Both the position numbers and the translations under genes were made by a program. Shown here piece by piece: positions 11,181 to 24,200 of a stretch of DNA of 64,000 nt. The notes beneath the pieces were generated by a model. That model was not told the DNA's origin. It was given only the letters and a program-made list of their open reading frames with translations, and did not search any database. Position 1 is the first letter of the stretch, and each line of letters opens with the position of its first letter. This stretch comes from Rhodamnia argentea (taxonomy: Eukaryota > Streptophyta > Magnoliopsida > Myrtales > Myrtaceae): positions 18,007,095 to 18,071,094 of the forward strand of contig NC_063160.1 in assembly GCF_020921035.1 (NCBI RefSeq). Direction: 5' to 3'.

Positions 11181-11949
11181 CTTATTGCTAATTCAAACAA
11201 AGAGAAAAAAAGAAAGGCAGAAAGCAACTCTTTAGGTTAAATTGTTACGTAGGATAACACTACAAGCTAGGTTATACAATCAATTCGTGGATATTCTCCG
11301 ACAACGGATTTTCCAATCAGCCTTACAAGGAGCTCTAGAAACTTTAAAGCTTCACTTATTTCGTGGAAGATGAATTAATGATTTGGAAAATATTTTCGTA
11401 AAAATTAATTGATTATATTGCTTACAAAAATGAATGAATGGAAAATAATTTCTTTGTTTATGAAAAGGTTAAGCATAAGTTATTGTCGATATTGGAAATA
11501 TTTTTCTTTGGCTAATTACTTTAACCGATGATTTTTGAATTTTTTTTTTCAGATTATTCACTTTCCACAAAACAAACGAAGTGTAAATAGTTGTTTGAAC
11601 CAGTTACATTTACGTTCTATCAATGCTAATATTGACATCCTTGGGGCCATGAAGGAAACAAATAATTAGTCCTTCTACTATAGGCATTATTTTTTTTGTA
11701 CAAAAAAAATTAAAAAGTACTCAAGGAACCATTCCGACAAAATCAATAATATTATTCATGAGCGTATTAAGCAATATGATAGAGAAATAATGATTGTAAA
11801 TAACAATACCTTACCTTATTGTAAGTAAGCGAAGGCATTGCTCCTATTTACGGTCTTGATGAAATAATGGTGGGCGAATAAGTAGAATTGTGTATATTGT
11901 CACGTTCTCGTGGAGTTACTTTTTGAAATATTTCTTACCTAAAAGCTTA
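11181..11949. other. intergenic, AT-rich
   Basis: Apart from the MITE at 11355-11580 I see nothing supportable. The sequence just after the peroxidase stop is purine-rich and does not restore the missing peroxidase C-terminus. Confidence 0.5.
11355..11580. mobile_element. MITE family A, copy 1
   Basis: The left arm TTCGTGGAAGATGAA / AATGATTTGGAAAATA is answered at the right by CACTTTCCACAAAACAAACG, forming an imperfect inverted repeat. Three other full copies in this window (26544, 31925 and 54170) share the same arms, internal GCTTACAAAAATGAATG-type motif and length near 200-235 bp. There is no coding capacity. Confidence 0.65.
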
Positions 11950-12851
11950 AGTTGTGCTTGGTCATTCGGATTTTTAGTGTAGACAGGACTAGATAGGATA
12001 GGATAAGGAATCCGATTATTTTTTCATATCTTATCTCTTGTTTGGTGAACTACGGATGTAAAGTCGAATAAATAGAGGCAAGACGCAGCTGAGAACAAAT
12101 CTATTTTGCTCAAACATCAGAATGCTTTATAAATTATTAAGTGACGAGTTCTGATAAGTGAGTTATTATTGAGCAGAGGTTTGTACCATCTAAATTTGGG
12201 CACGACATTGATCAAGTAGACCCAGTAGAGCAAGGACCTTGATTTGTAGTCGAATCTTTTGAGAGCGAGTAGCTGACATTGCTCATTGTCTTGTTGAGTG
12301 AGTAAATAAGTGCTTAACAATGAAATTATTCAGTCACTTTTCGCAAGTTGAAAATGCACTCATGCAAGTCATCTAAGAGATATGCCTTAAAAGTTGATGA
12401 TCAACCTCAATTTCTTCATAATATGTCGAGACCGCTTTCGACTAGTGAAAGTGTTCAAGTGACTAAAGAACGAGGGAAATGATTTCATATCATACCGTAC
12501 TATCAATTAAAGAACGAGGTCATTAAGATACCCGATTTTGTTGTCGAAGACCCCAGCCTGGCATCGTTGGAGAGGCGGCCACATTGAAGGCCGCCGCCAC
12601 CACCAAAGAGGTAGTCGGCGTGGCAAAGAGACGACTTGGCAAGGAGGAAACGCGATGGCTATGGAAAAAAAATCAATTCTCCTCGTGTCTGCTCTCTTAA
12701 GAAATCATGTCCGGGTCTATCACACCCCTCCCCTATCATCCGGCTATATCCCTCTATATCACTGTTTATTCTATTCCAAATATCTACCAAACAGAGGATA
12801 TGATAAAAATATATGCTATCCCGATTTTTATCCCGACGATCAAACACAGCC
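11950..12851. mobile_element. Tourist/Harbinger-like element with a GC-rich core
   Basis: The left end reads AGTTGTGCTTGGTC and the right end reverse-complemented reads GGCTGTGTTTGATC, and both are flanked by TTA (11947-11949 and 12852-12854). This is the target duplication of PIF/Harbinger elements. A second inner pair of inverted motifs (ATCTCTTGTTTGGTGAA near 12040 and TACCAAACAGAGGATAT near 12785) extends the arms to about 100 bp. The core is AT-rich except for a GC-rich block at 12546-12660, which could be a captured gene piece. I do not recognise what it encodes, and no transposase is seen. Confidence 0.55.
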
Positions 12852-12947
12852 TTATAATATTAAGACATAGCGAGTTGTTTTTAGACATCTTATGAGCTAC
12901 ACACGGATGCTTGAAAAACTCGTGATGAACATGAAAATCGTTTAATT

Positions 12948-13100
12948 TAGGGGTGAGCTATTTCGGAGGTGTGTAGGTTTCACTTGAAACGTATTATGTT
13001 GGAACCATTCTTATTTTTTGGAATCTAAAACCTTTCTTATAGACCCGAAAATTGACCATGCCGATCTAGTCCTGTTCTAGGGTCTACCTAACAACTAGCC
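12948..13100. repeat. hAT-type terminal fragment (TAGGGGTGAGC)
   Basis: The start TAGGGGTGAGCTATTTCGG and the wording that follows (GGTTTCACTTGAAACG, GGAATCTAAAACC) match the first part of the complete element at 26806-27318. A related stretch at about 13640-13800 (CTGGTTTTTAAAACTTGAAA) may be its other half, but I cannot find a clean right end, so I treat it as a fragment. Confidence 0.4.
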
Positions 13101-13339
13101 AATTTTTTTATTTTTATTTTTTTTCTATTTCCCCTTTTTTGCTATTGAGACAAAATAACAACCACAACAAAATAGTAGAGCATCAAAACAACGGGAAGTC
13201 TAGTACAAAATAGACAAAAAATATAAAGTAATAAGGAAGTGTCAAACTCATCCCTTAGTCAAGCAAAATAAAGTTAAAGAAACAACAGAAATTACGTTAC
13301 GCCAAAAATAATACCATAAAAGACAAAAAAAAATTATAG

Positions 13340-13615
13340 CATCTTTAGCTACTTTATTGTGGAGTGTTAAGAGACGTTCACGGCTTGAAAGAATTGAGTT
13401 ATTTGAAGGAGGTAGAGATTACACAATGTATGTCCTCAAAAAGTTTGCTCTATGTGTAGGCATTCACCAAATTGGAGACGGATTGGATCTTGCTAGAATC
13501 TACAAAGCATACCATTTAGCCGAGGAAGCGATTGCAACTTTTGGTATTGTAAGCCAAATAAGCATCATCTCTAAGTGCAAGAACTTCCGCTAGACAAGCA
13601 CCAAAGGTTTGCAAG
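13340..13615 (-). pseudogene. RNase H-like (RVT_3) domain fossil, probably from a LINE or related plant RNase H-like gene
   Basis: Read on the minus strand the sequence gives ACLAEVLALRDDAYLAYNTK, then VCFVDSSKIQSVSNLVNAYT, LFEDIHCVI, and after a frame change NKVAKDA. This follows the plant RNase H-like pattern: AEALALR helix, a D-S pair on a strand, a run before DI, and the terminal NxVAHxLA. It is broken by stops and frameshifts. A long T tract follows the domain on the minus strand. It could come from a non-LTR retrotransposon 3' end or from a host RNase H-like protein. The resemblance rests on my reading of short motifs only. Confidence 0.4.
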
Positions 13616-13884
13616 TTAGGGCCAAGCGGTTCTAGAGGGGGTTGATTCCGCACCTGAAACTTGCGGCCTATAATATTGAGATTAGTTCCTGGTTTTTAAA
13701 ACTTGAAACGTACTTTGTAGACCTTGGAATCAAATCAAAACCGGCCGGGTGAAGTCGGTCCGGTCTGGTTTTAAGATCTACCCTGGATTGGTGCTTCATC
13801 TTTTAATGGGAACTTCATAAAAATGACATGGCAAATGGCAAATGCATATATTGTGCTCCACTTATTCTAAACCAAATTTTATCG

Positions 13885-13939
13885 TGGGCCTAGATTAGCT
13901 CCAGGTCCAGGTCCAGGTCCATGTCCAGGCCCAGGCCCA
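13885..13939. promoter_or_regulatory. site II (TGGGCC) cluster and CCAGGT repeat before the phosphatase inhibitor gene
   Basis: TGGGCC at about 13885 and GGCCCA at about 13928 and 13934 lie 110-165 bp before the ATG at 14052. Between them is a short hexamer repeat (CCAGGT three times, then CCATGT and CCAGGC variants) at 13901-13938. Site II motifs bind TCP factors and are frequent before plant housekeeping genes. Their function here is inferred from position. Confidence 0.45.
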
Positions 13940-14051
13940 ATATTTCTGATCGTAGGCGAAGCGCGGCTCTACTCTAAAGAATCGGCTCGCTTCTTCTTCT
14001 TCCGCCTCCGATAACATTCTCATTTTGATTCCGTCCCAACGCGGAGAGAGA

Positions 14052-14426
14052 ATGGCTCGATCCAGGGTTACGATGTCCTCCACCAGCGCATCTCCGAGCG
14101 TCACGACCACCGTAACAATCGATGATCAGGCTCCTCCTCGCCGTTCTGCTTCGTCGCCCTCCCTAAGCAACACCGCCCTGGTTCTGCGACTGAAGAGGGT
14201 GAACGATAAGAAGAAGAAGGTGACCTGGAAGGAAGGCACTGTCGACAATGAGTTCATGAAGAAGAAGAGCTCCAAGAAGTGCTGCATCTTCCACAAGCAG
14301 AAGCCCTTCGACGAAGACTATAGCAGCGATGAAGATGGCGATGCCCCGGATCACCGGCACCACAACCATCACGACGATCATCACTGCGATGGAAGTGCTT
14401 CATGCTCTAACGACGGTGGCAATTGA
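14052..14426 (+). CDS. INH3: type 1 protein phosphatase inhibitor-3 (PPP1R11-like)
   Basis: This is a single-exon gene of 124 residues and a small, hydrophilic, largely disordered regulator of nuclear and cytosolic protein phosphatase 1. The core KKVTWKEGTVDNEFMKKK contains the RVxF-type docking motif KVTW, followed by SSKKCCIFHKQKPFDED, the Cys-rich block that defines the PPP1R11/YPI1 family (animal members read VxW, DTVDNExM, SSKCCCIY). An acidic SSDEDGD stretch and a His-rich tail HHNHHDDHHCDG follow, and such tails are common in plant members. I chose the ATG at 14052 because an upstream in-frame extension has no ATG. Length agrees with plant homologues of 100-150 residues. Site II motifs lie about 110-165 bp upstream. 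Confidence 0.93.
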   Translation: MARSRVTMSSTSASPSVTTTVTIDDQAPPRRSASSPSLSNTALVLRLKRVNDKKKKVTWKEGTVDNEFMKKKSSKKCCIFHKQKPFDEDYSSDEDGDAPDHRHHNHHDDHHCDGSASCSNDGGN

Positions 14427-17400
14427 GGCGGTTCGTTTGGATTGGTCTTCAGTTTCAGCCGGTGTTTCTGTTCTGCGTATTTCCCCCCCTAATGCAGCTG
14501 AATATGTCTAGTGTTGTTCTTTTGGTTTGCTTGTATTGGAGGGAGTTACGTTATTGGCATTTCTGCTATTTTCTTTGGCTATGATGTAATTGACTGGATC
14601 GCTGGATGTTAAATTGAAAAACATACACAGTTTTTGGATGAATACGTCTTTGTATTTTCCGTCCGTTTTCGAGACGGGGCATTTTTTATTTTTTATTTTT
14701 TTATGAGTTCAGGTGCGTTTTTGAACACCTAAAACAATTATTCAATCATGTCGAAACTTCACATGTTTTTGTTTGGTTTATTGGGACGAGGAACTTCACT
14801 TTGGAACGATGCTCGTTTGTCTTGATCAAAAAGTTCATCTCATTCAATTCTCAGATGCCTTAATCTGCTACTTTGCATTTCTTGCCTCCATAAGCTATCC
14901 CCAGAAACCTAACGTTCATTTTGACAATTGTTAAGGGTGCTTCTGGTTTAGTGCTTGGTAAATTTGAAACTCAACCCACTAGTGTTCTGCTTGCTTTCTC
15001 ATGACATATTCACCTGGAAGTTATGCGGTCCCTGTTCTACTGATGAGTATAAAAATTGAATGTTGCTCATATTTGCTCTTGATTCTGTAGATCTTCAATT
15101 TGACTGATAAATACTCGAAGCATTATTGTGTGAGTTTATCATCTCTGATTATTTTGTACCGCATATAATGCAGGTTATGATGGACCGAGCAACCAAGCTT
15201 GTGATGTTTCTCTTATGGATGAAATATATTTTGAACTACATACTTGAAGCACAATGAAATTTGTTGTATCGAGTTTGGACTGAGATGCAATTAAAGCATG
15301 TCTTGCATATTCTATGTGCGTCGATTGACTGATATTGGACAACTATAGTAGTGCAGTCGTCCATTGTTCTCTTGGAAATTTTGAATCCTTTGATGTCAGT
15401 CAATCCTCTAAGAGTAAAGTAACACTTCGTCAACTTGTTTCATACTATCTATGTCATGTGTAGTGAAATTAGGGGTGCCGTGGCAAGGTTGAAGAATGAG
15501 ACCAAAGGCTACAAAAATGCTTTGTCCTTAACCATTTGCCTAAGAGGGAGGTATAGGATCTTAAGTAAAAAACTTTTAGGTGAAGAGCATTTTTGGTCCT
15601 TAAGTTGGCGGTACAGCAGAGATATAGGTCCAGTTTTGGATTTTCACGCTGTCAATGAATATTTTTGTTGGTGGTACTGTGTAAAATTATTAAGTCTCTA
15701 ACTTCCGTTGGTATGATTTAAGTTTTTGGCTGAGATTTTTTGCTAATAATTTTGGTTGATTAGCAGTAAGATTCGACTCTCTCTACTTTTTGGTGATTGT
15801 TTCTTCGAATTTGGATTGCCAAAGTGGTAAACTGTCGGGTCTGTTATAAGCATAGCGGCTTTTCTTTTGCCAACATTTTGTTTTCTTTTTATTGGTGAGG
15901 GACATTTCTCTTTGTAGGGTTGTTTGTGCTTTGTGTAGCATTATGTCATTTGAATTTCCGCATGCAATAGGCTAGTTGGATGAAGAAATTTTTGGAAATA
16001 AATTGTTTGTGAGAAAGACTTTTAGATTACAAATGAAAATGATTGGTTTTTTCTAGATGGCAAAGGAAAATTACCCAGGTTTTCCTAACATGTCAATTAG
16101 AGAATACAGTTGTCATGAATATTAATCAACAGCCCTGTTAGCATACTTATGTGGTCTTTGCTTGAGACTTCTCCTCTAGTAATATGTTAAAAAGGATTAA
16201 GAATCTCGATTATTCGATTAAGGAAAGTCAGCGGGGCAGAATAAAATACAATATGGAGGTTTTCTCAAATGTCCCAAGACCAACAAATCTCCTGTCCTGC
16301 TGAATCATTAGCCTGCGTTTCTAGGAAATGCTCTTTTGTGTATGAAAGCTAGTGATCTGCTTTACTCCTATTGCTATTCCTCAGACTTCCCTTAGATGGT
16401 AATTGAAAGCAGTGTCAAACCTCGTTACTAAATAGCTTAAATGGTGGTAGAGTTCTTACCAAAGAAGTAAACTCGTTATCCAACCAATTGAGTGTTTGCT
16501 ATACATAGTAATCCCACTTTGCTAAAATTTATTTTGCTTTCCCTTGCCAAAAGAGGTGCAAGGAAACATCGTGTGGATCCTCTTCTTGAATGGTAAGTAA
16601 TTGAAGCCATTAAAGATTGAACTGGCTTTTTCTTACATACTTCTTTTACAGAGAAGTTAGCGAAACCTCATTGAAAGTTTTGAGAGCTCTTTTAAGATTA
16701 TTTAATGTTTTTTTTTGTTAATCAAGGCTATCTAAATGTATCATATAACTCGAGTATGGCAGAGGTCTTGGCATATCCAGGATATCAATTCTGAAGCAGA
16801 TTTTGACTTTAACACCAGTATCTAAATCCCTTCCAAGATGCAAAGAGAAATTTTATAAATTCTCGAACAAATCACAGATCTTTCACGTCAACACCAGTAT
16901 ATAAATCCCTTCCCAGCGGCACAGAGAGTATATGGAATATTCATGATTTATCCACTGATGAATTTGAAAAGTTCTACCAGTTTTGGGAGGGAAAGAATTG
17001 TCTTACTGAAGAAACATCCTAGCATGAAAAGCATGAATCGGAGGGGGTTACACTTGTTTTAGTTGAAGGCACATGGCATATATGCATCCCGGACCTCTCC
17101 ATTGCCATAAATGCAAGTTGTCTTTTGTGGAAAGACCATTATTTCTCATTAGCAATTTAGCATTCAGCTATTCCATCCACCACCATAATCCAGTATATAT
17201 CTTTTCTTGAGTTGTCTGTGCTGCCCATAGAAACTTTTGGAGAGATGTTGGTTTTTCCTTTTTTTCCCCTCTATTTCCTTGAACAGGTTTTTCTTGAAGC
17301 GTGAGTCATCTGCTGCCATCAAGAGATAGGCATCCCTAATGCCTTGATCAAGAACACTTTGCCCTAAAACAGAACTTCGGTAAAATTCATAGATCTATTT

Positions 17401-18205
17401 TTTACTCTTGAATATACTCTTCTTATCACATAAGCTTTTTGGCGATTCAGGAGAATCCTCATGGTATTGGAAGGATCATGAATTCCATTTTTTCTTTTCT
17501 GTTCCTTCTTAATGCTTTTTTCTTTGGTAGTGCTGAAGCTGAAGCCTGTCGGACATGGAGAAAGTGGCAGCTTGACACCATCTTGAATGAGTTTTTTTTC
17601 TTCTGCCCACTTTACTGGGAGATTGTAAACCATATCCTCCCGACGTCATCTAGGTTATTCGCTAAGGTAGAGTGCATTTTAACCCCTAGATGCTACTTTC
17701 AAGTTACAGAAAATGTTAGATTATGGGAAGTCTTTTGGCAGAAAAATGTACTTGGTTTTTATAATTGGATCTCTTTTCTTGTCTCCGTTTACTTGAAAGG
17801 AGGAGAGTTAGTATTGTGAGATTACAGGGAAAAGAGCTGCTTTTATTGTTGGGACAAAAATCCTATGACACCCTTTGAAATTTTCAATTGGGTCCTTCTT
17901 CCATTAATTTTTTCTGTGTTCTGGTATTATGTTGCACATTTGATGTAGTGGTTTGACCTGAATGATATTGCATCTCAGTGGGTTAGGAACTTAGGAGTAC
18001 TGTAAGGCTCTTGGAAAGGTGAACTAAATAAGAGATCGCACAGGAAACTCTTATTATACTGCCAGCATGCTTTATATTTATGTATAATCCTAAATCTAGT
18101 GAACAAGGTATTATATTTTATTAAGATGCTCTCAGATGTCTACTTGCAATAATTTTCTGTTGATTACTTTATGAAATTTTTTATTTTATTTGCTATATGT
18201 TTCAG
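14427..18205. other. long non-coding stretch, probably 3' UTR then 5' UTR intron of the GATA gene
   Basis: No coding exon is supportable. The base before 18206 ends in a good acceptor (ATGTTTCAG), and only 16 bases separate it from the GATA start codon. So a non-coding first exon of that gene must lie somewhere to the left, and I cannot place it. Two direct copies of ACACCAGTATATAAATCCCT-like sequence occur at about 16812 and 16890. A weak resemblance to a LINE zinc-knuckle region on the minus strand at about 17000-17350 was not strong enough to call. Confidence 0.5.
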
Positions 18206-18221
18206 CGAAGCTAGAACCAAT

Positions 18222-21200
18222 ATGGGAAAACCAGGGCCCTGCCACCATTGTGGTGCTAGAGGTGACAAAATACTTCTCTCATTGGTTGGAAGTAGACCAA
18301 GTCATATATTCAACACTTTGCTGGGTTGATTATCTCACTCGTGAATTAACTGACAAATTGACTAATCATGATTTATTTACACGGGACATTTGCCATTTCG
18401 TTTCCCTCTATCAGAAGTCAATCATTGTAAAGACTATATTCTGGCTATTTCTTTACTGGAGACATTTACCATCCAGTGTTAAAAGTTGACTTGCCTCTTG
18501 GCTAGGGGGAACGGTTGAAAAGTTAATGGTAACTGTGAGAGTTGTACACGTTAAGGTGATGGATTTTATGAATTATAAGCATTAAACTGCTTGGAAGCAG
18601 AAATTATAATACGGTATAATAGGACTCATCTTATTTAAATTATGACATCATTTAAATGGTCATTACACCACTTGCTAATGTTGATTGACATTATTTATTT
18701 GAGTTTTATCTTTGAACTTGTGCAGAAACTCCTCTTTGGAGACATGGTCCGACGGAGAAACCACTGTTATGCAATGCATGTGGATCGAGGTGGAGGCTAA
18801 AGGGAACACTTGATGATTATACTCCCAAACGCTTCCGTTCAGTTGTTAGGAAACGAAAATTCCAAAATACCATAGATGTCCATGAAGTGGAGAGGATCGT
18901 TGATACTGGAGAGGTTGCATTAGGTGATCTCAACTTTAATCAATTATTAGCTTCCAATAACAATAAATCAAGTTTAGAGTTAACTACATCTGAATCCCAT
19001 CTACTCATCAAGTTCAAAGCTATTGCTGAAAGCGCAAATTCAGGTCAACCAGTTTTATAAAAGCAATGAGTTATTATCATGGCGTTTTAAGATTTGATCC
19101 CTACCTTTACATGCTTTTGTTCTTCTTCTTATTATTCTTATTTCTGATTTTTTGGATGTCTTCTCCTTTTTACAATTTTAGTCTGGAAACATAAATGTGT
19201 CAATTTTTTTGACAGATTTGATTGTATTTATTGCATGGAGTGACAATCTCGTTGTGTTTCATTAATAGGTTAAGATAAAGAGCTGACTGAAGTACATCTT
19301 AGGTAGAAAATATTTAGATGTGTGCATGGAATGCATGACATGCACTTCAGTTTGTTGCGTAACGTAAGAAAACTACCTTTTTTGATGGTTGCTTAAATAT
19401 TTATGGAGAAGCAGCTCAATATATGCTGTCGAAGGTTCAGCCATTTTTGCCGGGGAATTCTTTTTTAAATCGTAAATTGGCTTGTGGTCAAGTGTATTGC
19501 TTCCGTTTATTTCAAATGATTGGGATTCGCTTTGAATTAGTTTGAATGCATTAGCTGATAAAATGCGGACAACTACTTGACGTGTTGTGGTCACTGACCT
19601 CAACAGGTACTGAAGAGAGATGCTATGCTGGCTGCTGGTAATGATTTAGGGGCGCTCTCCTGTTTCTAATAATTGTGATAGTAATTAATGATTCTGTAAA
19701 GTCAATGCCACATTAAGTAAAGTCAACATTGCTGAACAAAAGGTGGTATATTGCCTATGATTGAGGAATTGATGGCCATATATGACGGTAGTGCATTTTC
19801 TATGACCCGATCACCATGATTGTTCATACTAGTCCCAGATATGTAGGAAAAACGAAGGTACAAAATATGATAGGCTGGTGACCCCACAAATGTGACTGAC
19901 AGTCAGCCTTTTGTGAAAATACAACTTTCCAAAAAAATTCTTATTGAGTTTTGCTTTGTATTGTTTCCTTGAAAATTTCTGCTTCTTGCAACCCTTTAGG
20001 TGATTGTCTGTATCTTTTATCAGCTGGAATAGAGCCAGGCACTGAATTCGCAACAAGGTTAGTAGAAGATCCAGTCAGACATATAGACCTACTTCGTATT
20101 GTACTATGAACAGGAATCTAATATAGCTATCTCAGGGAAAAACATTAAGCTTGTATTAATTTGGAAGTTACGATATATATAGATATGTATCTCTGTGGTT
20201 AGAATAGAAATAAGGCCGGTGATGATTTATGGACAAAGTATCGGATGGTCAAGAACTAACATGTGCACTCAACCAGGATGTTAGACAGTGCTTTGGTAAA
20301 TATTTGAGCATTCAAGACAGATCCAATCCGTTAGGGTGGTCTAGATATGTGAAATAACGGTTAAGATGATAAGGACAACTATAGGATGGAACAAGTCAAA
20401 AGTAGTAAGGAAGGTGTAAGAAAACATCGAGGAAAATGTTAAATGACCCTGATTATCTAGTTTTCCTTGATTACGTGGTGTTACACCTAGTATATTTTTT
20501 AAAGGGATCTATATACAGGACTAATCTTGGTGGAAAAAAAAGGATCAGTCAGTGTCCGTATTGTCGAAACCTGTACTTGTCCATTAATTTTCTGAAATAT
20601 CCAATCCATTAGGGTGGTCTAGATATGTGAAATAACGGTTAAGATGATAAGGACAACTATAGGATGGAACAGGTCAAAAGTGGTAAGGAAGGTGTGAGAA
20701 AACATCGAGGAAAATGTTAAATGACCCTGATTATCTAATTTTCATGTGGTATTACACCTAGTATATTGTTTTAAAGTATCTATATGCAGGACTGATCTTG
20801 GTGGAAAAAAAAAGGATCAGTCAGTGTCCGTATTGTGGAAACCTGTATTTGCCCATTAATTTTCTGAAGATAGTTATTGTTAAGTGGACATACGTCGCAG
20901 GCTTTGACATGGTCAATTTTTTAAGGGTCATGGTTTGTATTAGTTTTGCTTTTCTTTTTGCTAGTAATTGAATGAAAAGAAATTCCATGAAAGAGTTGAG
21001 CCTTGGACCCTCTCTTGTCTTAATGGTGGCAATCACCATTTTCTGTGTTTCTAAATCTCTGTTTCACCTAAATGATGACATATGTGCATTGATATTGAAA
21101 AGAGAACAAACGATTGGCCACGTATCATCGTTGTGTAATTTTAGTTTCAAAAGAATGATGGCAATGTACATGAATAATGAAAAGAGAATAAACGATTGGC

Positions 21201-24200
21201 TGTATCTCATCGCGATATGATAATGGTATGTCAAACCATGAGCAAGAGAAATCTAATCCTCAACCTGGGGAGGTAAAGGGCTTTATGATCAATTGTTTGA
21301 GGTCCGTGAGTGTACTAGTTCCTTTTTGGCCATGCAAATCCAGTTGTTCTTGATAATAGGTATATTATCTTGTTGTGTGCATGACTTCCCTTCTTCCATA
21401 AGGTTTTCCCATCCCTTTTCTAAACTATTGTATTTCTGTTTTTCTAATATGACGCAACCTGCGTTGGAAATTAATAGAATGGTCATACTTGGACAGCAGT
21501 TTCACATAATACTTAGAAGGCTCAAAAGCAATTCTTTCCTTTGATAGTCTTTGTATTGTTAAGTTTTAAAACTTGTGATGCTGATTGACTTGGAACCAAA
21601 ATTCTCTGACCTCTTAGAAAAATTTTCTGAGGTTGGATTTTTGTACATAGGCACTCACCACCCACTAAATGATGCAATTAGTACTCAAGAGATTTGGATT
21701 GACTAATGCCACAAAGAAACTTTTTGCTTTGCTAGTTCTGTTCTCAACCTTCTACTGGGTAGTGAGGACTAGATTTCAGCAGAATGTGGTAGAAACTAGC
21801 TGTGCAGATAGGGGTAGATCTTTCAATTTAATGTAGAAGTTAATTTGAGTTTGTAATGTGTGTTAATGAGAAGAAAATTGCAACATATGGACTTGACAAA
21901 ATTGATAGAATATCCATGTTTGGACTAGATCTTTCTAAAGTCTGTTGATTGTTTCGACCCCAAAAAAAACAAAAAAAAGTCTGTTGATTGTGAATATGTT
22001 TCGAGACTTTGTAAGTGGCGCTGGTGTAATCACTAAGCAGTTTTAGTAGCATCGGAAATGTGTGGAAGTAGTGTTATCCTACTCGGAGTTTAGTAAATGA
22101 GTTCATATTAACTTGGGGGATTCATAGTTTTGATGCACTTTGTTGTTGCCTGACTAACCTAGAGGAAAAGATAACACTTGTCCTTCGTAACGGCTTTCTC
22201 CTGGACAAAATTGTATCTTTGTGCTTTCTAACACAACTTATAAACATTATAAACAAGGTTATTGATATTTTCTTTTATTTTCTTGGATGTCGGTTATTTG
22301 CAGATATGCACGACGACTATCGAGTTCCACCAGTAAAGAGCAGCTTTGCACACATCGAAATTCTCCAAAAGGAACTTTATGAAATGTATATTGATCAACA
22401 ATGTGCTTCCACCGTCGCAGCTCCAGAGCTCATCTACAGTAATCTTAATGGCGGCCTAAAGCAGGACAATGAGATAGGGTTAGGAGTTGTGATGCTTAAC
22501 ACACCAATGGTTGCCAAGGAGGAAAAATCTGGATCATCTACTTTTTTGTGGAAAAAGAATGTTTTACCCTCACATGCCGGAGCTAAAGGAGAAGTCTTTT
22601 TAAAGTAAGTGATATGTTAACATTGTATCATCCCATTTAATCTGAGCACTTCCTTTAGAACTTCTGTTAACAAATTTTAAGCGAATTATTAATATTTTCT
22701 TACAGAAATTTAAGATTGTAAATTTGTGTCTATAATAAATTGTGACTCAGAATGGACAACATAGACAGCAGTCAGGGTGTTGCTACTCCACCAGCACCAG
22801 CAGATCCAAAGGTTAGATTTGCTTTTTCTATCTGTTTTACTTGAATATTGAACACGATTTCCTGATTATATTATCCCAATGAAATGTGACTGGAATTCGT
22901 TTCCCACAGTTGTAAAGGCCATGTTTGCATAGCTGAAGAGAAGTCAATTTTGCAAATCGTTGGTATCTGGTTATTTCTTTGGTTGGAAGTAAAGGGTCAC
23001 ACGACCTATATGCATATAGGCATGATATGCATATATCACTGGAAACTGTTTCTTTGCAAAATCTAATTCATTGTGCTTCAGTCTCTCTTCTGAATCTAGG
23101 TTTCAGTTTCTCCTCTTTCGGCCATGCATGTATATTCGTATTTGTTATATGAGATTATAATTCGTTATGCATAAGATCCCTCCTCAAAGGTTCTCTTTTT
23201 TCCTATCCTAAAATTTGCTCTTTAATGTCCTCATCTGATCTGTTTAATGTGACAGAATCCATATAGATACAGAGAAACACTGGCAAAACATTTACTGAGA
23301 TACTGAAAAAGCTTGAAACATCTTCTGTCCTCTGAAACACTTTGGCTAGATACTTTAAAATTCGATTACGTTGATAGACTCGAAATATTGTCAGTGAGGC
23401 AGGAATTTAGTGATGCTGGATCATGGCTCTGATTGCATGATTCCCAATACATGGTTTATTCAATACATAGGATGAGCAATTCTTTTGAATATTTTGCTTT
23501 AATGGTAATGGCGTAGGATGCAGTGTAAGTTTTGTCTGAGAAATTCTTGTTGGCTGACTGATGTAAAGGACTTTGTGCTTTACCTCTGAGCGTTGCTTAG
23601 CCTCTGAACCTAGGTCTTGAACCTAGGTTGCCAGAGTGTGGATCACAGTGGAATGATAACTGGAACATTCTGTGGTACAATATGGATATTTTTCTTCAGC
23701 TCATATAGTTGAGATAAAAACCAAGTATTTTAGTTTCTCAGGATGGTATTAACTACACTTTTTATGCATAGCTAAAACTAGAAGACCTTCATTATACTAT
23801 AATTATAAATTTGTCATGGAAATATATCCCGAGAACTAGGATTAGAAATATTTTAAAATGTTGAGAGAAGGTAAAATGGAATTCCATAGTTTGGAATGCG
23901 TGGGTGGTGAACCATAAAAGGAAATTAGTCCAATGTGCGGACTGCTTGCAAATTAGTGTATTCTGGTAGCCTTGCTTTGAACCTATTAATAGGGTTGTGA
24001 CCTTGGTGATTGCAATGATGAGGTACAAGCTGGTGGTATATATGGTTTAGTAAGGAGTTTTTCTGTAGATACAGTTAACCCTTTCTAATGCGTGCTAATG
24101 AGAAAATCAGTATATAGTAGACTCGATGAGCTTGAGTAGGTTGTAAAAGATTGTACCTAGTCAAACCGTTGAGGTCCGTCATCTCATATCCCATTGAAAA

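Noticed and set aside
17000-17350. Possible LINE reverse-transcriptase zinc-knuckle region on the minus strand
   Set aside because: Only scattered residues (LSTKDNLHLWQWRG, CIYAMC) fit, with stops and no neighbouring reverse-transcriptase blocks, so it is too weak to annotate.
17364-17819. Open frames of 89 and 126 codons on opposite strands
   Set aside because: Neither shows domain resemblance or splice signals. Likely chance in the leader intron of the GATA gene.
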